Assembly: GCA_032718475.1 (NCBI GenBank) | Contig: JAUCBJ010006137.1 | Span: 1 to 33,696, forward strand | Length of the DNA stretch: 33,696 nt | Reading direction: 5' to 3' | DNA from: Nemertoderma westbladi | Lineage: Eukaryota > Xenacoelomorpha > Nemertodermatida > Nemertodermatidae | Part shown: positions 30,185 to 33,696 of the stretch, in pieces | Numbering within the stretch: the first letter of the stretch is position 1 | Layout of the letters: the number at the start of each line of letters is the position of its first letter | The notes under the pieces: model-generated | Databases searched by the model: none | What the model was told of the DNA's origin: nothing | What the model saw: only the letters and a program-made list of their open reading frames with translations | Made by a program: the position numbers and the translations under genes

Positions 30185-30300
30185 CCCTTTAAAGCATTCG
30201 TGCCGAAACGAAAACTGCCTTGGCTCATGTGAGGATCGAACCCACGACCTACAGGAGATGTGAATTAGATGCAACCACTACACCAAGGTCGAACTTACAG
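30185..30300 (-). mobile_element. tRNA-derived SINE, family A, copy 2
   Basis: On the minus strand the A box TGGTGTAGTGG lies at 30285-30275 and the B box GGTTCGATCCT at 30242-30232. The next conserved part, GGCAGTTTTCGTTTCGGC, follows as in the copy at 528-640. Spacing between boxes is the same, so the two are one family. Confidence 0.72.
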
Positions 30301-30670
30301 TAGGGTTAAAAGATTATAATGTCCTGAGAGGCGATGAGCAAATAGTTATCTGTTAATGTCTTATGTTAACTTAACATTGAACACTAACGTAGGGTTTTAT
30401 CAGAGAACGCAAATTAGGCGAGCAATATTATTTTATGTTATGTTATGTCATTTATATTATTATGTTATGTTATTTTAGTTCGCTGTTAATATGTGATAGG
30501 CCTACCTATGGTAAGGAGACCACAGGTGTGCAATTCTCAGGTTAAGTATCACCACTCCCATCTGGTATGCGAACCATTCAGATAAGCCACTGTGGATACG
30601 ATGTCTATCGTCCGGAAGGATCAGGTCAAGGTTGTGAAGACTTTAACAGCGGTGTCAGAGAAAAAAATAA
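30301..30670. other. Non-coding stretch
   Basis: TTATGTTATGT-type short repeats occur near 30430-30475. No gene is visible before the mobile-element coding fragment. Confidence 0.5.
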
Positions 30671-31469
30671 GAAACATATAATAAACTGCCACCACACCAA
30701 CAGCAACTTTGCGACTTGGTCTGCGTAAAGGGGGCGTCCACCTGGCTAAACAGTAGGCCGCTAACACTGCAAGATACTCACCTCGGCAAGGAAGAGTTCC
30801 GCGATTCACTGTGTCTCCGTTACGGGTTACGGATGAACCCCGCGTAATATACCATCTCGTTGTGCCTGTGGAGCGCAATTTTCGTCGTCCCATGTACTGT
30901 CATGCCCCACGGGGGGTTTCCCCTCCATACGGCACAACGAGATACGCGATTTCGTAGCCGACACATTAACGGAGGTGGCATACAATGTCGGGGTGGAGCC
31001 CATGCTTCAGCCTTTAACATGCGAGTCATTCGGCCATCGGTCGACGTCTACGGACCAGGAGGCAAGGCTGGATGTCTCGGTGTGTGGTTTCTGATGCAAC
31101 CGCTTCCAGAGGACGTACATCGACGTATCCGTGTTCAATCCACTGGCCGACACCAATGCCGCAAAGTCTCTTCCAGCAGCCCACCTGCATCACGAGTCCA
31201 GGAAGAGGCTTAAGTACGTAGAACGGCTGCGGGAAGTGGAGCACTCCAGCTTCACCCCCCTGATTTTTTCGGCGTTCGGTGGAACCTCACCGTCGGCAGC
31301 GCAGTTCCTAAAGCGCCTCGTGCTGAAGTTGGCCAACAAACACGATGTCCCGTACGCTGAGTGTGAGGTGTGGGTTCGCCGCCGCATAGCTTCGCGCTAC
31401 TTCGGTCCGCTCTCCTATGTCTGCGTGGATGCCGGTCAGCCAAGCGACGGCCATTTCGGTGCGACATAG
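30671..31469 (+). pseudogene. C-terminal part of an RT-associated mobile-element protein
   Basis: Two frames join into one recognisable protein. Frame one (30671-30847) has KGASTWLNSRPL and EEFRDSLCLRYG. After a one-base shift, frame two (30837-31469) has RCACGAQFSSSHVLSCPTGG (a Cys/His-rich, zinc-site-like stretch), FPSIRHNEIRDF, VGVEPMLQPLT, EARLDVSVCGF, a TGA at 31092 where such proteins have Trp, then YIDVSVFNPLAD, LREVEHSSFTPLIFSAFGG and WVRRRIASRY. I recall this order from the C-terminal part of reverse-transcriptase proteins in cnidarian and other invertebrate genomes. The LDV...FxDVxVxNP pattern resembles a PD-(D/E)XK nuclease, by inference. Only one frameshift and one stop disable it, so the copy is fairly young. 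The RT itself is absent. Confidence 0.65.
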
Positions 31470-31718
31470 ACTCCATTGTCCCAGCAATGTAGACAGCAAT
31501 ACGGTGTAGTACCGGTACAACAGTTGTAGCTATGTAAATCTGGAAGGTTTTTTGTATTTCCCACGTTTTTTAAAATATGTGTTTAAAATTATGTACAGTT
31601 GCTAAGCTACATCATCTGGTGGTGGATTGTAGGTATATTGTGTTTCTATTTTTAATAATATGCTGATTTATGTCATATTTATAAATATAATAATGGAGAT
31701 TTGACTAAAAAAAAACTA

Positions 31719-33696
31719 CTACGCACTTTTAAACTATACTACTGTACTACTACCCACTTTTTAAACAATACTACTACTACGCACTTTTAAACTATACTAC
31801 TACTACCACCCACTTTTTAAACAATACTACTACTATGCACTTTTAAACTATACTACTACTACCCACTTTTTAAACAATACTACTACTACGCACTTTTAAA
31901 CTATACTACTACTACCCACTTTTTTAACAATACTACTACTACGCACTTTTAAACTGTACTACTACTACCCACTTTTTAAACAATACTACTACTACGAAAT
32001 TTTAAACTATACTACTACTACCCACTTTTTAAACAATACTACTACTACGCACTTTTAAACTATACTACTACTACCCACTTTTTAAACAATACTACTACTA
32101 CATGTTTTTTAAACTATACTACTACTACGCACTTTTAAACTATACTACTACTACCCACTTTTTAAACAATACTACTACTACGCACTTTTAAACTATACTA
32201 CTACTACCCACTTTTTAAACAATACTACTACTACATGCTTTTTAAACTATACTACTACTACGCACTTTTAAACAATACTACTACTACCCACTTTTTAAAC
32301 AATACTACTACTACGCACTTTTAAACTATACTACTACTAACCACTTTTTAAACAATACTACTACTACAAACTTTTAAACTGTACTACTACTACCCACTTT
32401 TTAAACAATGCTACTACTACACACTTTTAAACTGTACTACTACTACCCACTTTTTAAACAATACTACTACTACGCACTTTTAAACTATACTACTACTACC
32501 CACTTTTTAAACAATACTACTACTACAAACTTTTAAACTGTACTACTACTACCCACTTTTTAAACAATACTACTACTACACACTTTTAAACTATACTACT
32601 AGTACCCACTTTTTAAACAATACTACTACTACGCACTTTTAAACTATACTACTACTACCCACTTTTTAAACAATACTACTACTACGTGCTTTTTAAACTG
32701 TACTACTACTACCCACTTTTTAAACAATACTACTACTACTGGCTTTATAAACTGTACTACTACTACCCCACTTTTTAAACAATACTACTACTACGCACTT
32801 TTAAACTATACTACTACTACTGGCTTTTTAAACAATACTACTACTACGCACTTTTAAACTAAACTACTACTACCCACTTTTTAAACAATACTACTACTAC
32901 GCACTTTTAAACTATACTACTACTACCCACTTTTTAAACAATACTACTACTACGCACTTTTTAAACAATACTACTACTACACACTTTTAAACTATACTAC
33001 TACTACCCACTTTTTAAACAATACTACTACTACGCACTTTTAAACTATACTACTACTACCCACTTTTTAAACAATACTACTACTACGCACTTTTAAACTA
33101 TACTACTACTACCCACTTTTTAAACAATACTACTACTATGCACTTTTTAAACAATACTACTACTATGCACTTTTAAACTATACTACTACTACCCACTTTT
33201 TAAACAATACTACTACTACGCACTTTTAAACTATACTACTACTACTGGCTTTTTAAACAATACTATTACTACGCACTTTTAAACTATACTACTACTACCC
33301 ACTTTTTAAACAATACTACTACTACGCACTTTTAAATTATACTACTACTACCCTCTTTTTAAACAATACTACTACTACGCACTTTTAAACTATACTACTA
33401 CTACCCACTTTTTAAACAATACTACTACTATGCACTTTTAAACTATACTACTACTACCCACTTTTTAAACAATACTACTACTACGCACTTTTTAAACAAT
33501 ACTACTACTACGCACTTTTAAACTATACTACTACTACCCACTTTTTAAACAATACTACTACTACGCACTTTTAAACTATACTACTACTACCCACTTTTTA
33601 AACAATACTACTACTACGCACTTTTAAACTATACTACTACTACCCACTTTTTAAACAATACTACTACTACGCACTTTTTAAACAATACTACTACTA
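31719..33696. repeat. Dimeric satellite, 53-bp period
   Basis: Two alternating monomers make the period: TACTACTACTAC plus GCACTTTTAAACTA (26 bp) and TACTACTACTAC plus CCACTTTTTAAACAA (27 bp). About 37 dimers fill the window's end. Exceptions include places where two 27-type units are adjacent (for example near 32955 and 33150) and variants such as TGGCTTTTTAAAC and ATGCTTTTTAAAC. TTTAAA palindromes recur every 26-27 bases. The array runs off the window edge. Confidence 0.95.

Overview
The window looks like about 34 kb of an invertebrate animal genome, probably marine. The clues are eukaryotic non-LTR retrotransposons, tRNA-derived SINEs, fold-back DNA elements, many minisatellites, long poly-G/poly-C tracts and one intact metazoan-type peroxiredoxin-6 gene. 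I cannot name the species. Both ends lie inside tandem repeat arrays, as expected if assembly broke there.

Layout. 1-470 is a 22-bp minisatellite built from two small palindromes, followed by a SINE (about 528-640). A 122-bp-arm hairpin lies at 1851-2141. 2879-4466 is an internally deleted LINE that keeps its endonuclease and C-terminal tail. An 18-bp minisatellite fills 4899-6084 and a second type of tRNA-like SINE follows at about 6185-6280. 7630-9245 is a decayed LINE reverse-transcriptase fragment, apparently of the same broad family as the first LINE. A fragment of an invertebrate protein family with nuclease-like motifs lies at 10170-10730 (minus), and a reverse-transcriptase fragment of another LINE at 12506-13345 (minus).

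The most striking object is a long non-LTR retrotransposon at 13443-19525. Its ORF1 joins a SAP domain, a coiled coil, a 10-residue repeat array, an SGNH-hydrolase-like domain and a long RYPDTNPA repeat tail. Its ORF2 begins with a hydrophobic leader that ends in a 2A-like ribosome-skipping motif (DIETNPGP), followed by an intact-looking AP endonuclease and a reverse transcriptase that stops before its FADD/YADD motif.

20918-21577 (minus) is an intact, intronless peroxiredoxin-6 gene, the only convincing host gene. Upstream of it (21812-22692) is a fold-back element carrying nine TTCTAGAA sites, which resemble heat-shock elements. From 23.4 to 29.7 kb there are three more inverted-repeat elements, several with G/C homopolymers in their arms. 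30671-31469 is a lightly damaged fragment of another mobile-element protein. 31719 to the end is a dimeric satellite with a 53-bp period.

Overall this is repeat-dominated DNA. Apart from peroxiredoxin-6, the coding sequence comes from selfish elements, mostly decayed. Family assignments rest on motifs recognised by eye; no database search was run.
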